DNA of 51,084 nucleotides, taken from the NCBI RefSeq assembly GCF_001854885.1, contig NZ_MDDV01000024.1, positions 364,985 through 416,068 of the forward strand. The letters are read 5' to 3'. Source of the DNA: Ensifer sp. LCM 4579 (lineage in GTDB: Bacteria; Pseudomonadota; Alphaproteobacteria; Rhizobiales; Rhizobiaceae). The notes beneath the pieces were generated by a model that had not been told where the DNA came from, did no database searches, and was given only the letters and a program-made list of their open reading frames with translations. Positions within the stretch are counted from its first letter, which is position 1. Every line of letters begins with the position of its first letter. Positions 8,635-16,382 of this stretch are shown here, piece after piece. Position numbers and translations under genes: made by a program.

Positions 8635-9228
8635 TCAGTTCAGCATCGGCCAGAGACTGATGACGAGCAGCACTGCCATGGTGATGTTGAACCATTTGAG
8701 CCGCACCGGCTCGGAAAGCCAGTGCCGGAGCACCCTGCCGAAGCCCGCCCAGGTCGAAACGCTGGGCACGTTGACGAGGGCGAAGACGAGGCCGACGACG
8801 AGCACGCTGAAGAGATAGCTGTCGCTGGTGGTATAGGTCGCCATGGCCGAGACGGCCATGACCCAGGCCTTGGGATTGACCCATTGGAACGCGGCCGCCT
8901 GCAGAAATGTCATCGGCGCGGCGCCTGTCCTTCCCTCGCCAATCGCGCGCGACGAGCCGATCTTCCAGGCGATCCAGACGAGATAGGCACCGCCCGCGAT
9001 TTTGAGCACCGTGTAGAGCAACGGCACCGAATGCAGGAGGGCGCCGAGCCCGAGGCCGACAGCGATCAGGAGAGCGAAGAAGCCGCTGCCGATTCCAAGC
9101 ATATGGGGGATGGTTCTCACGAAGCCGAAATTCACGCCCGAGGCGAACAGCATCGTATTGTTCGGTCCGGGTGTGATCGAGGTCGTGAAGGCAAACAGGA
9201 ACAAGGCCAGAAGCGTATCCGGTTGCAT
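8635..9228 (-). CDS. LysE/RhtB family amino-acid exporter
   Basis: 197 residues with five to six hydrophobic helices. The family signature is clear: FAFTTSITPGPNNTML near residue 15, GLGLGALLHSVPLLYTVLKIAGGAYLVWIAWK, then FQWVNPKAWVMA. It exports amino acids or related compounds; the substrate is unknown. TGGGGAAAGC precedes the ATG. It stands alone on this strand, and the upstream region holds an inverted repeat (9301-9321) that could be its operator. Confidence 0.87.
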   Translation of the reverse strand: MQPDTLLALFLFAFTTSITPGPNNTMLFASGVNFGFVRTIPHMLGIGSGFFALLIAVGLGLGALLHSVPLLYTVLKIAGGAYLVWIAWKIGSSRAIGEGRTGAAPMTFLQAAAFQWVNPKAWVMAVSAMATYTTSDSYLFSVLVVGLVFALVNVPSVSTWAGFGRVLRHWLSEPVRLKWFNITMAVLLVISLWPMLN

Positions 9229-9300
9229 GCTTTCCCCAGGAGGCTTCAGACGCGACCAGCATTCTTAACGTCGCGCCCGTCCGGCGACCACAGGCGCCGG

Positions 9301-9321
9301 TAGGTCAACGTAGCTGACCTA
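9301..9321. promoter_or_regulatory. Inverted repeat upstream of the LysE exporter (candidate operator)
   Basis: TAGGTCA and TGACCTA form perfect 7-base arms around a 7-base spacer, 73-93 bases upstream of the LysE-family start at 9228. A separate perfect 14-base palindrome, CCTGCCTAGGCAGG, lies at 9380-9393. Size and position suit a dimeric regulator of the exporter, but no regulator gene is adjacent. Confidence 0.4.
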
Positions 9322-9402
9322 TACTCAAAGACCAGTGCATTCTTGTCCCGGGGACAAAACAGGGCTCGCCGATTGTCGGCCTGCCTAGGCAGGTGAACCA
9401 GC

Positions 9403-9630
9403 TCACTTGCGCTTTTGCGATCTGCGCTTCTTTGCGGGTGCGGCAGCGGCACTTGCCGCTTCGGCAGCTTCCTGTCCTAGCCGCAACTGTCTCAGGCGGG
9501 CCGTCTTCTTCTGGCGCGCGGCCGTCTCTTGCTCCAGGATTGCGCGGGAGGCCAGTGTTGCCTGATCCATTCGGTCTGCCGGATTTTTCTTTTCAGTTTT
9601 GAAGATGCCGTTGGTATTGGTGTTCTTCAC
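9403..9630 (-). CDS. Small basic protein of unknown function
   Basis: 75 residues from a GTG at 9630 that has a textbook ribosome-binding site (AAGGAGG, 6 bases away). The sequence is hydrophilic and very basic: a KNTNTNGIFKTEKKNPADR start, a probable helix (ATLASRAILEQETAARQKKTARLRQL), then an Ala-rich linker and a Lys/Arg tail (KKRRSQKRK). The tail suggests nucleic-acid binding, but no family is recognised. It follows the cspA terminator on the same strand. The longer frame to 9714 runs through that terminator and is rejected. Confidence 0.6.
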   Translation of the reverse strand: MKNTNTNGIFKTEKKNPADRMDQATLASRAILEQETAARQKKTARLRQLRLGQEAAEAASAAAAPAKKRRSQKRK

Positions 9631-9653
9631 GAACGCCTCCTTTTCCAAGCGCA

Positions 9654-9683
9654 ATAAAAAAGGCCGGGCGAACCCGACCTTCC
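9654..9683 (-). terminator. Rho-independent terminator downstream of the cold-shock gene
   Basis: On the minus strand AAGGTCGGG and CCCGGCCTT form a stem with one mismatch and a four-base loop, followed by a T-run (TTTTTT). It lies about 85 bases after the cold-shock stop codon and just before the small basic gene's ribosome-binding site. Confidence 0.7.
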
Positions 9684-9768
9684 TCACCATCTCGACCTGC
9701 CAATGCCAGTACATCCGTGGTCAAAGGCCGGGAGATGACAAACTCGTCATACACCGTGAAGGATACCC

Positions 9769-9978
9769 TCAAAGGGCACGCAGGTCTTCTGCAGAAGTCT
9801 TGCCCGTGCGACGATCCTGGGCAAGCTCGAAGCTTACTTTCTGACCGTCCTTGAGCGTCGACAGTCCGGCGCGTTCCACCGCCGAGATGTGCACGAACAC
9901 GTCTGCAGTGCCATCCTCAGGCTGGATAAATCCAAAGCCCTTGGTACTGTTGAACCATTTTACCGTTCCTGAGGCCAC
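9769..9978 (-). CDS. cspA: Cold-shock domain protein (CspA family)
   Basis: 69 residues forming one cold-shock domain. Both RNA-binding motifs are intact: KGFGFI (RNP1) and VFVHISAV (RNP2), after the usual [13 protein letters not shown] start. These proteins bind single-stranded RNA and DNA and act as RNA chaperones. GAAAGGG precedes the ATG. A candidate promoter at 10116-10144 implies a leader of about 130 bases, as in cold-regulated csp genes, so post-transcriptional control is likely. Rhizobia carry several paralogs, so which one this is cannot be decided. Confidence 0.92.
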   Translation of the reverse strand: MASGTVKWFNSTKGFGFIQPEDGTADVFVHISAVERAGLSTLKDGQKVSFELAQDRRTGKTSAEDLRAL

Positions 9979-10099
9979 GTTGATACCCTTTCAATCGCGC
10001 ATGGAAGAACAACACTGCCTTTTCAGCAGTGTAATGAAAACCGATTTTGTCAGGATCTCCGTGACGATGCGCCGCAGCGCAGAAACAAACATCGTCGAT

Positions 10100-10144
10100 C
10101 AACATCGATGTTGGGTATGTAGGTTACGAATATGTTGCTTACAA
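10100..10144 (-). promoter_or_regulatory. Candidate promoter of the cold-shock gene with a palindrome at the predicted start point
   Basis: On the minus strand a TTGTAA -35 (10139-10144) and a TACATA -10 (10116-10121) are separated by exactly 17 bases. A perfect 14-base palindrome, CAACATCGATGTTG (10100-10113), falls at the predicted start of transcription. The resulting leader is about 130 bases. Confidence 0.5.
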
Positions 10145-10269
10145 GGCGCTATTCTATTTTCTTTTACGCCTTTGAAGACTGCCGGAAGGCGGGTTCCCAG
10201 AAACCGGCGTGATGGCGGAGGCTGAACGCGGCTTATGGACTTTTTCAGATCGGATTCTTAATTTCTTGC

Positions 10270-10316
10270 AGGACGGCGCCCGCGCGTCTTTCAGACGCGC
10301 AAAGGTCGCTGTAGCT
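10270..10316. repeat. Copy of the rhizobial palindromic intergenic element
   Basis: It contains CGCGCGTCTTTCAGACGCGC, a perfect hairpin, followed by AAAGGTCGCTGTAGC. The same motif recurs at 20386, 25551, 27940, 39051 and 43995. It lies between the cold-shock gene and the aldo/keto reductase gene. Confidence 0.75.
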
Positions 10317-10390
10317 TTTCCTCTGCGCGTCGAGCTTCCGAAAATCGAGGTTTCGGGCCGACGCGCCCGGCCCAGCACAGGACAGTCTTG

Positions 10391-11236
10391 ATGCACGATC
10401 CCATCCCGACCCTCACTTTCCCCGGCGGCCGCAAGATTCCCGTCCTCGGTCAGGGGACCTGGCGGATGGGCGAGGACCGCGCGAAGGCAGCGGCGGAAAT
10501 TCGCAGCCTGCAGATCGGCCTCGACCTCGGCATGACGCTGATCGACACGGCGGAGATGTATGGCGATGGCGGTGCGGAGCGCATCGTCGGCGAAGCCCTT
10601 CGCGGGCGGCGCGACGAAGCGTTCATCGTCAGCAAGGTGCTGCCGGCAAATGCCAGCCGTTCGGGCACGATCGCCGCCTGCGAGCGCAGCCTCGAAAATC
10701 TCGGCACCGATCGGATCGATCTCTATCTTCTGCACTGGCGCGGCGGCCATCCGCTCGCCGATACCGTCGCCGCCTTCGAGGCGTTGAAGAAGGCCGGCAA
10801 GATCCTCGCCTGGGGCGTCTCCAATTTCGATCTCGACGACATGGAGGAACTGATCGCGGTCCCGGAGGGCGGTCATGTCGCGACCAATCAGGTGCTCTAC
10901 AATCTGGCCCGCCGCGGCATCGAATATGATCTCCTGCCCTGGTGCCGCGACCGGCATTTGCCCGTCATGGCCTATTCGCCGCTCGACGAGGGACGGCTTC
11001 TCCACAATGCCGATCTGATCCACATCGCCAAGGCGCATCAGGCGACGCCGGCACAGGTGGCGCTCGCCTTCCTGAAGACCCGCTCCGGCGTCATCTCCAT
11101 CCCCAAGACCGGCTCCACCGAGCGCGCTCGCGAAAACCGCGACGCGATGGACATTCACCTGACGGCGGAGAATCTCGCCGAGCTCGACCGGTTCTTCCCG
11201 CCGCCGCGGAGGAAGACGCGGCTGGAGGTTATTTGA
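10391..11236 (+). CDS. Aldo/keto reductase
   Basis: 281 residues, a standard single-domain TIM-barrel reductase that uses NADPH to reduce aldehydes or ketones. The catalytic tetrad is visible: Asp52 and Tyr57 in DTAEMYG, Lys82 in VSKVLP, His115 in LLHWRG. The nucleotide-binding end ([18 protein letters not shown]) is present near the C-terminus. The overall pattern resembles the E. coli YeaE/DkgA-like group; the physiological substrate is unknown. The start is the ATG at 10391 (MHDPIP), 9 bases after AGGAC; a TTG directly before it is less likely. It stands as a single gene between repeat elements. Confidence 0.9.
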   Translation: MHDPIPTLTFPGGRKIPVLGQGTWRMGEDRAKAAAEIRSLQIGLDLGMTLIDTAEMYGDGGAERIVGEALRGRRDEAFIVSKVLPANASRSGTIAACERSLENLGTDRIDLYLLHWRGGHPLADTVAAFEALKKAGKILAWGVSNFDLDDMEELIAVPEGGHVATNQVLYNLARRGIEYDLLPWCRDRHLPVMAYSPLDEGRLLHNADLIHIAKAHQATPAQVALAFLKTRSGVISIPKTGSTERARENRDAMDIHLTAENLAELDRFFPPPRRKTRLEVI

Positions 11237-11257
11237 TCTGAGATTTTACGCGGTCCT

Positions 11258-11460
11258 GGCCGCCCCTCATCCGGCCTGCCGGCCACCTTCTCCCCGCAGG
11301 CGGGGAGAAGGGACCCGCGGGAACCGCTCGTCTTCCGCTTTCCGCTGCAAACAGTGGAAGTGAGCGTCGATGGCGCAAACGGCGCAACCGACCGCAACGG
11401 TATCCCCTCTCCCCGCGCGCGGGGAGAGGGCTAGTCCTCGGGTTAAACCCGAGGAGAGGG
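11258..11460. repeat. RIME2-like composite palindromic repeats
   Basis: Two GC-rich hairpin clusters. 11258-11313 contains CCGGCCTGCCGG and CTCCCCGCAGGCGGGGAG. 11402-11459 contains CCTCTCCCCGCGCGCGGGGAGAGG and CCTCGGGTTAAACCCGAGG, both perfect inverted repeats. The type is typical of rhizobial intergenic mosaic elements. They fill the space between the convergent aldo/keto reductase and ilvH and may also stop transcription from both sides. Confidence 0.7.
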
Positions 11461-11503
11461 CAAAATCGTCCGGCGCCGAGGCAAGCGAATGGTTGTCGCC
11501 CGC

Positions 11504-12076
11504 TCACATCCCCTGATGGCCGCGGTTCATCGCGGCGATGCCGGTGCGGCAGACCTCGATCAGGCCGAGCGGCTTCATGATCGCGATGAACTGCTCGATC
11601 TTCGACGGCTTGCCGGTGATCTCGAAGACGAAGTGCTCGATATTGGCGTCGATGACCGAGGCGCGGAAGGCGTCTGCAAGCCTGAGTGCCTCCACCCGGT
11701 GCTCGCCGGAGCCATGCACCTTGACGAGCGCAAGCTCGCGTTCGATCGGCCGGTCGTGGCCGAGGCTCGCCGCGCGCACGGTAAGGTCGACGACGCGATG
11801 GACCGGCACCAGCCGTTCGAGCTGGTTCTTGATCTGCTCTAGCACATGCGGCGTGCCGCGCGTGACGACGGTGATGCGCGACAGATGCGCCTCGTGCTCG
11901 GTCTCGGAAACCGTCAGGCTTTCGATGTTGTAGCCGCGGCCGGAAAAGAGGCCGATGACGCGGGCAAGCACGCCCGGCTCGTTATCGACGAGAACGGAAA
12001 GCGTGTGCGTCTCCGCAAGCTCCGTCTCCTTGGCGATGAAATAGGCAGAGCCCGTCGGCTGAAGATGTGCACTCAT
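11504..12076 (-). CDS. ilvH: Acetolactate synthase small (regulatory) subunit
   Basis: 190 residues. The N-terminal ACT domain is seen at residues 24-98 (THTLSVLVDNEPGVLARVIGLFSGRGYNIESLTV), the part that binds valine for feedback inhibition in this family. The C-terminal ALS_ss_C domain follows (ELALVKVHG to IEVCRTGIAAMNRG). It activates the large subunit at the first common step of valine, leucine and isoleucine synthesis. AGAGGAACGATAA precedes the ATG. It lies 17 bases after ilvI on the same transcript, under the attenuator upstream. Confidence 0.96.
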   Translation of the reverse strand: MSAHLQPTGSAYFIAKETELAETHTLSVLVDNEPGVLARVIGLFSGRGYNIESLTVSETEHEAHLSRITVVTRGTPHVLEQIKNQLERLVPVHRVVDLTVRAASLGHDRPIERELALVKVHGSGEHRVEALRLADAFRASVIDANIEHFVFEITGKPSKIEQFIAIMKPLGLIEVCRTGIAAMNRGHQGM

Positions 12077-12093
12077 TTATCGTTCCTCTATCC

Positions 12094-13872
12094 TCAAACG
12101 AGCTGGCGGCCCTTGGCGTCGATCGCCGTGGCGACCGCCTCGTCCGTCGCCTCGTCGGGCAACAGCATCTCGTTGTGGGCCTTGCCGGAGGGAATCATGG
12201 GGAAGCAGTTGGCGAGATTGGCGACGCGGCAGTCGAAAATGACGGGCGCCGGCGTGTCGATCATCCGCCGGATCGCGTCATCGAGCTCACCCGGCTTCTC
12301 GCAGCGGATGCCGACGCCGCCATAGGCCTCGGCGAGCTTGACGAAGTCCGGCATCGCCTCCGTATAGGAATGCGACAGGCGGTTGCCGTGCAGGAGCTGC
12401 TGCCACTGGCGGACCATGCCCATATATTGGTTGTTCAGAATGAATATCTTGACCGGCAGGCCGTATTGCACCGCGCAGGACATTTCCTGGATGCACATCT
12501 GGATCGAGGCGTCGCCGGCGATGTCGATGACGAGGCTTTCCGGATGCGCGACCTGGACGCCGATCGCGGCCGGGAAGCCGTAGCCCATCGTGCCCAATCC
12601 GCCCGAAGTCATCCAGCGGTTCGGCTCCTCGAAGCCGAAGAACTGTGCCGCCCACATCTGGTGCTGGCCGACCTCGGTGGTGATGTAGGTGTCGCGGCCC
12701 TTCGAGAGTTCATAAAGCCGCTGGATCGCATATTGCGGCATGATGACGTCGTCGCTAGGCGTATAGGCCAGCGAGTTGCGCGCGCGCCACTTGGTGATGG
12801 AGCGCCACCAGTCGCCGAGCCGCGCCGTGTCGGCCGTCTTCGCCGCCGCGCGCCAGAGGCGAACCATGTCTTCGAGAACCGTGCCGACATCGCCGACGAT
12901 CGGAACGTCGACCCGGACGTTCTTGTTGATCGAGGACGGGTCGATGTCGATGTGAATCTTCTTCGAATTCGGCGAGAACGCATTGAGCCGGCCGGTGATG
13001 CGGTCGTCGAAGCGCGCGCCGATGCAGACCATGACGTCGCAATCATGCATCGCCATGTTGGCCTCGTAGGTGCCGTGCATGCCGAGCATGCCGAGCCAGT
13101 TCTTGCCGGAGGCCGGATAGGCGCCGAGGCCCATCAGCGTCGAGGTGATGGGGAAGCCGGTGAGATCGACCAGTTCGCGCAGGAGATGGGCGGCCTGCGG
13201 ACCGGAATTGATGACACCGCCGCCGGAATAGATGATCGGCTGGCGCGCCGCCTTCATCAGCGCTATCGCCTCCTCGATCTTCGTCAGTTCGCCCTGCCTC
13301 TTCGGCTGATAGCTCTTCTGCGTCGGCACGGCCGAGGGCGGCGTGTAGGTGCCGGCCGCAAACTGGATGTCCTTCGGGATGTCGACGACGACCGGGCCCG
13401 GTCGCCCCGATTGCGCGACGCGGAACGCCTCATGGATGATGCGGGCGAGATCGTTGACGTCCTTGACCAGCCAATTGTGCTTGGTGCAGGGCCGGGTGAT
13501 GCCGACCGTATCGCATTCCTGGAAGGCGTCGGAGCCGATCAGCGCGGTCGGAACCTGGCCGGAGATGCAGACGAGCGGGATCGAGTCCATCAAGGCGTCC
13601 TGCAGCGCGGTGACGGCATTGGTCGCTCCCGGACCGGAGGTGACGAGCATGACGCCGACCTTGCCGGTGGAGCGGGCATAGCCCTCGGCCATATGGCCGG
13701 CGCCCTGCTCATGACGAACGAGGATATGTTCTATGTCTTCCTGTTGGAAAATCTCGTCATAGATCGGAAGCACGGCACCGCCGGGATAGCCGAAAATGTG
13801 CTTGACGCCATTGTCCTTCAGAGCCTGGAGAACGATCTCCGCCCCGGTCATCTGGTTTTCAGTTCCGCTCAT
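12094..13872 (-). CDS. ilvI: Acetolactate synthase large (catalytic) subunit
   Basis: 592 residues, full length for the family. The N-terminal thiamine-diphosphate pyrimidine domain has GYPGGAVLPIYDE and the catalytic Glu in RHEQGAGHMAEGYAR. The central FAD-binding domain includes GARFDDRITG. The C-terminal cofactor domain has the GDASIQMCIQEM...LNNQYMGMV metal and pyrophosphate motif. It condenses two pyruvates to acetolactate, or pyruvate plus 2-oxobutyrate, in the cytoplasm. It is preceded by a leader of about 170 bases with a peptide and terminator, so expression is probably controlled by attenuation. Some annotations use ilvB for the same protein. Confidence 0.96.
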   Translation of the reverse strand: MSGTENQMTGAEIVLQALKDNGVKHIFGYPGGAVLPIYDEIFQQEDIEHILVRHEQGAGHMAEGYARSTGKVGVMLVTSGPGATNAVTALQDALMDSIPLVCISGQVPTALIGSDAFQECDTVGITRPCTKHNWLVKDVNDLARIIHEAFRVAQSGRPGPVVVDIPKDIQFAAGTYTPPSAVPTQKSYQPKRQGELTKIEEAIALMKAARQPIIYSGGGVINSGPQAAHLLRELVDLTGFPITSTLMGLGAYPASGKNWLGMLGMHGTYEANMAMHDCDVMVCIGARFDDRITGRLNAFSPNSKKIHIDIDPSSINKNVRVDVPIVGDVGTVLEDMVRLWRAAAKTADTARLGDWWRSITKWRARNSLAYTPSDDVIMPQYAIQRLYELSKGRDTYITTEVGQHQMWAAQFFGFEEPNRWMTSGGLGTMGYGFPAAIGVQVAHPESLVIDIAGDASIQMCIQEMSCAVQYGLPVKIFILNNQYMGMVRQWQQLLHGNRLSHSYTEAMPDFVKLAEAYGGVGIRCEKPGELDDAIRRMIDTPAPVIFDCRVANLANCFPMIPSGKAHNEMLLPDEATDEAVATAIDAKGRQLV

Positions 13873-13928
13873 GAGCCTGCTTCCGTCCCTTTTTCAGGTT
13901 TTGGGGTGATTAGCGTGTTTGAAGACAT

Positions 13929-13952
13929 AAAAAAAGGCCCCATCAGGAGCCT
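13929..13952 (-). terminator. Attenuator terminator of ilvIH
   Basis: On the minus strand AGGCTCC and GGGGCCT pair around a TGAT loop (one G-T pair) and are followed by seven T. It lies 57 bases before the ilvI start codon, after the leader peptide, so it can end transcription before the structural genes. Confidence 0.85.
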
Positions 13953-13958
13953 CGTTCA

Positions 13959-14006
13959 GCGCATGGGTGGCTATCGCCGGATGGTCACACCATCCTGCCC
14001 ATGCGC
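13959..14006 (-). promoter_or_regulatory. Pause/anti-antiterminator hairpin in the ilvIH leader
   Basis: Perfect 9-base outer arms GCGCATGGG (13998-14006) and CCCATGCGC (13959-13967) enclose a second perfect 7-base hairpin, GGATGGT...ACCATCC (13979-13995). The CCCAT part could alternatively pair with ATGGG in the 3' arm of the terminator (13939-13943), which gives the two-state switch expected of an attenuator. Confidence 0.7.
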
Positions 14007-14041
14007 CGTCCCACCACAAGAATAACCGCGAATTTTTTCAT
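13985..14041 (-). CDS. ilvIH leader peptide
   Basis: 18 codons, MKKFAVILVVGRRMGRMV and a TGA stop. Codons 6-10 read Val-Ile-Leu-Val-Val, exactly the amino acids made by the pathway downstream. A ribosome stalled on these codons would cover the 5' arm of the pause hairpin (13998-14006), free its partner, and prevent the terminator from forming. There is no Shine-Dalgarno sequence before the ATG, and the promoter's -10 hexamer ends only 8 bases upstream, so the message is probably leaderless, as reported for the trp leader of S. meliloti. Confidence 0.8.
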   Translation of the reverse strand: MKKFAVILVVGRRMGRMV

Positions 14042-14049
14042 GGGCCGAC

Positions 14050-14078
14050 TTGATAAACAGAAATCCTTGGGTCGTCAA
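14050..14078 (-). promoter_or_regulatory. Promoter of ilvIH
   Basis: On the minus strand TTGACG (14073-14078) and TATCAA (14050-14055) are separated by 17 bases, a good housekeeping-sigma promoter. The expected start point falls at or within a few bases of the leader-peptide ATG at 14041. Confidence 0.7.
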
Positions 14079-14154
14079 CGCCGTTTTGGAATAGTCGCAA
14101 CCACTTATTAAAGTCGTTCCCCTATCCTTCGAGGCAATTCGCCCGAGGTGTCAA

Positions 14155-16197
14155 TTGCTCAACAGTGAACGTCAGTCCCCGAACCGAGCCGGGGAACAGG
14201 ATCGCCGCGACGGCACGAAGCCGGGGAACCGTTTCCTCGGCCGGGTCGTCGCGTGCAACGGTTCGCGGGCAACGATCGCTGCAGTCGCCGAACGAGGCGA
14301 GACCTCGCTCACCGAACTCTGGTCCGTCGGCCGGCTGATTTCCATTTCAGTCGGCGAGAACCGCGTCGTGGCGCTCGTCTGCTCGATGCACACCGCATCC
14401 GAGGAGTGGAGCGAGGAGACGAACAACACCATTCGCATCGAAGTCGAGCTGATGGGCGAAGTCTATATCGGGCCGGACGGGCATGAGGAATTCTCCGCCG
14501 GCATCAGCCGCTATCCCTATCTCGGCGCCATCGCACACCGCATTCGCGCCACCGACCTCGCCCGCATCTACGATTCCAGGCAAGCGGACAGTTGCGTCAT
14601 CGGCAAGCTGACGCAGGACGAGAGCCTCGACGCGACGATCCACGTGCCCTCGATGCTCGCCAAACACTTCGCCATCGTCGGCACGACGGGTGTCGGCAAG
14701 TCGACCGCCGTGACCCTGCTGCTCAACAAGGCGATTGCCGCCGATCCGAAGCTGCGCGTGCTGATCCTCGACCCGCACAACGAGTTCGCCGCCGCTTTTC
14801 CGGAACATGCGGTCGTCATCGAGACCGACACGCTCGAACTGCCGTTCTGGCTCTTTCGCCTGGAGGAATTGGCCGAGGTGATCTTCCGCGGCCGCCCCCC
14901 GGTGGCGGAAGAGCTCGACATTCTGCGCGACGTCATCCCCGATGCGAAGAAGGCCTTCAAGGGCGGCGAATCGGGCCTGATGCGCCGGCAGACGGAAAAG
15001 AGTTCGATCACCGCGGACACCCCGGTGCCCTATCGCATGGCCGACCTCTTGGCGATGATCGACGAGCGCATCGGCCGGCTCGAAGGGCGCACCGACAAGC
15101 CGCATCTGCGCTCCCTGAAGGTCAGGATCGCCTCGGCGATCAACGATCCGCGCTATCATTTCATGTTCTCGTCCAACACGATCACCGACACGATCCAGGA
15201 CACGATCGCCAGGATCTTCCGCATACCGGGCGAAGGCAAACCGATCGCCACCTTCGAACTGGCCGGCATCCCTTCGGAAGTCGTCAATTCGGTCGCCTCG
15301 GTGCTCTGCCGCATGGCCTTCGAAATCGGCCTCTGGGGCAATGGCGGCATCCATATGCTGGTCGTCTGCGAGGAGGCCCACCGCTATGTGCCGGCCGATC
15401 CTTCCTTCGGCTTCCTGCCGACGCGCCAGGCGATCTCCCGCATTGCCAAGGAAGGCCGCAAATACGGGGTATCGCTCGGCATCATCACCCAGCGACCCGG
15501 CGAACTCGATCCGACGATCCTATCGCAGTGCTCGACGGTCTTTGCCATGCGGCTCGCCAACGACCGCGACCAGGAGATCATCCGCTCCGCGATCTCAAAC
15601 TCGTCGATCTCGACCACCAGCTTCATCTCATCGATCGGCAATGGCGAGGCGATCGCCTTCGGCGAAGCCGTGGCGGTTCCGATGCGCATGCGCTTCAGCC
15701 GCGTGGAAGAGGCGAGATTGCCACGCGCCCATGGCATCACCGACAGGGTTGAAGAGGATGCGCCGCCCGTCGATCTGCGTTCGATCGTCAGCCGCATGCG
15801 CGCCATGAACGGACCGGATATTTCAAGCTTCCAGCAGAGCTACCTCGCGGCCGAAAGCGCGCAGACGGTCGATCGCGAGCAGGATGCCTGGGACGAACCG
15901 GATCGCGAGGTCGCCCCCTCACCCGCCGACGGCATGCGGGAGCCGGCGCTGGAGTCCTATCGGCCGGACATGCTTCCGCACGCGCCCGAACCGGTCAATC
16001 CGCAGCTCGAGCGCTTCAACCAAATCCGCGAGCAGATCCTTTTCGGGCAGGCAGAAAGGGATGCCGCGCGGCAGCAGCAGCGTCCGCCGGTGCAGCCGGA
16101 ACGGAGCTTCGGCTCCCCCGCCGCCGAAGCGCAGCGTCAAGGATCGCTGCGCGAAAGCCTGCTCAAGCGTCCGCTCGGCAGCATTATCCGCAAGTAA
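14155..16197 (+). CDS. HerA/DUF87-type ATPase (putative DNA translocase)
   Basis: 680 residues. An N-terminal beta-rich HAS-barrel-like region (residues 25-120) precedes a P-loop ATPase with Walker A GTTGVGKST (176-184) and Walker B MLVVCEEAHR (about 403-412). RQAISRIAKEGRKYGVSLGIITQRPGELDPTILSQC follows, the HerA/FtsK-type sensor region. Residues from about 560 are Pro/Gln/Glu-rich and probably disordered. In archaea HerA works with the nuclease NurA in end resection; no NurA is seen here, and bacterial members are poorly defined. The start is TTG at 14155, with GAGGTG five bases upstream; no nearby ATG fits. It is transcribed divergently from ilvIH. Confidence 0.8.
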   Translation: MLNSERQSPNRAGEQDRRDGTKPGNRFLGRVVACNGSRATIAAVAERGETSLTELWSVGRLISISVGENRVVALVCSMHTASEEWSEETNNTIRIEVELMGEVYIGPDGHEEFSAGISRYPYLGAIAHRIRATDLARIYDSRQADSCVIGKLTQDESLDATIHVPSMLAKHFAIVGTTGVGKSTAVTLLLNKAIAADPKLRVLILDPHNEFAAAFPEHAVVIETDTLELPFWLFRLEELAEVIFRGRPPVAEELDILRDVIPDAKKAFKGGESGLMRRQTEKSSITADTPVPYRMADLLAMIDERIGRLEGRTDKPHLRSLKVRIASAINDPRYHFMFSSNTITDTIQDTIARIFRIPGEGKPIATFELAGIPSEVVNSVASVLCRMAFEIGLWGNGGIHMLVVCEEAHRYVPADPSFGFLPTRQAISRIAKEGRKYGVSLGIITQRPGELDPTILSQCSTVFAMRLANDRDQEIIRSAISNSSISTTSFISSIGNGEAIAFGEAVAVPMRMRFSRVEEARLPRAHGITDRVEEDAPPVDLRSIVSRMRAMNGPDISSFQQSYLAAESAQTVDREQDAWDEPDREVAPSPADGMREPALESYRPDMLPHAPEPVNPQLERFNQIREQILFGQAERDAARQQQRPPVQPERSFGSPAAEAQRQGSLRESLLKRPLGSIIRK

Positions 16198-16382
16198 GTC
16201 GCGGTGCCGCAGCCACTCGCGTCTGATAGGCGCGTCGCCGGGGCGGAGCTTTAAGAGCGGAACCGCTGCCCGGTGCGGCATGTCTCCTGGAATCGGCCCC
16301 ATGTCGTCGTTGTGCGTCCTGGGAGCGCGCTGAAAAATGCGTCTGCACGGCAAAGATCACGGGCGCTCCGCGCATCGTTCGT
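16198..16382. repeat. Convergent intergenic region with a degenerate palindromic-element tail
   Basis: Around 16245-16305 the pieces TTTAAGAGCGGAACCGCTGC and GCATGTCTCCTGGAATCGG match the tail half of the element intact at 20386-20487. No gene is seen. Confidence 0.4.

Noticed and set aside
9715..9768. Extension of the small basic protein to an ATG at 9714
   Set aside because: The extra codons read through a terminator stem; the GTG at 9630 has an ideal ribosome-binding site.
10154..11158. 334-codon minus-strand frame over the aldo/keto reductase
   Set aside because: No motif, and it overlaps the catalytic tetrad of a clear reductase on the plus strand.
12067..14025. 652-codon plus-strand frame over ilvI
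   Set aside because: ilvI on the minus strand is full length with all thiamine-diphosphate motifs; the plus frame is its shadow.
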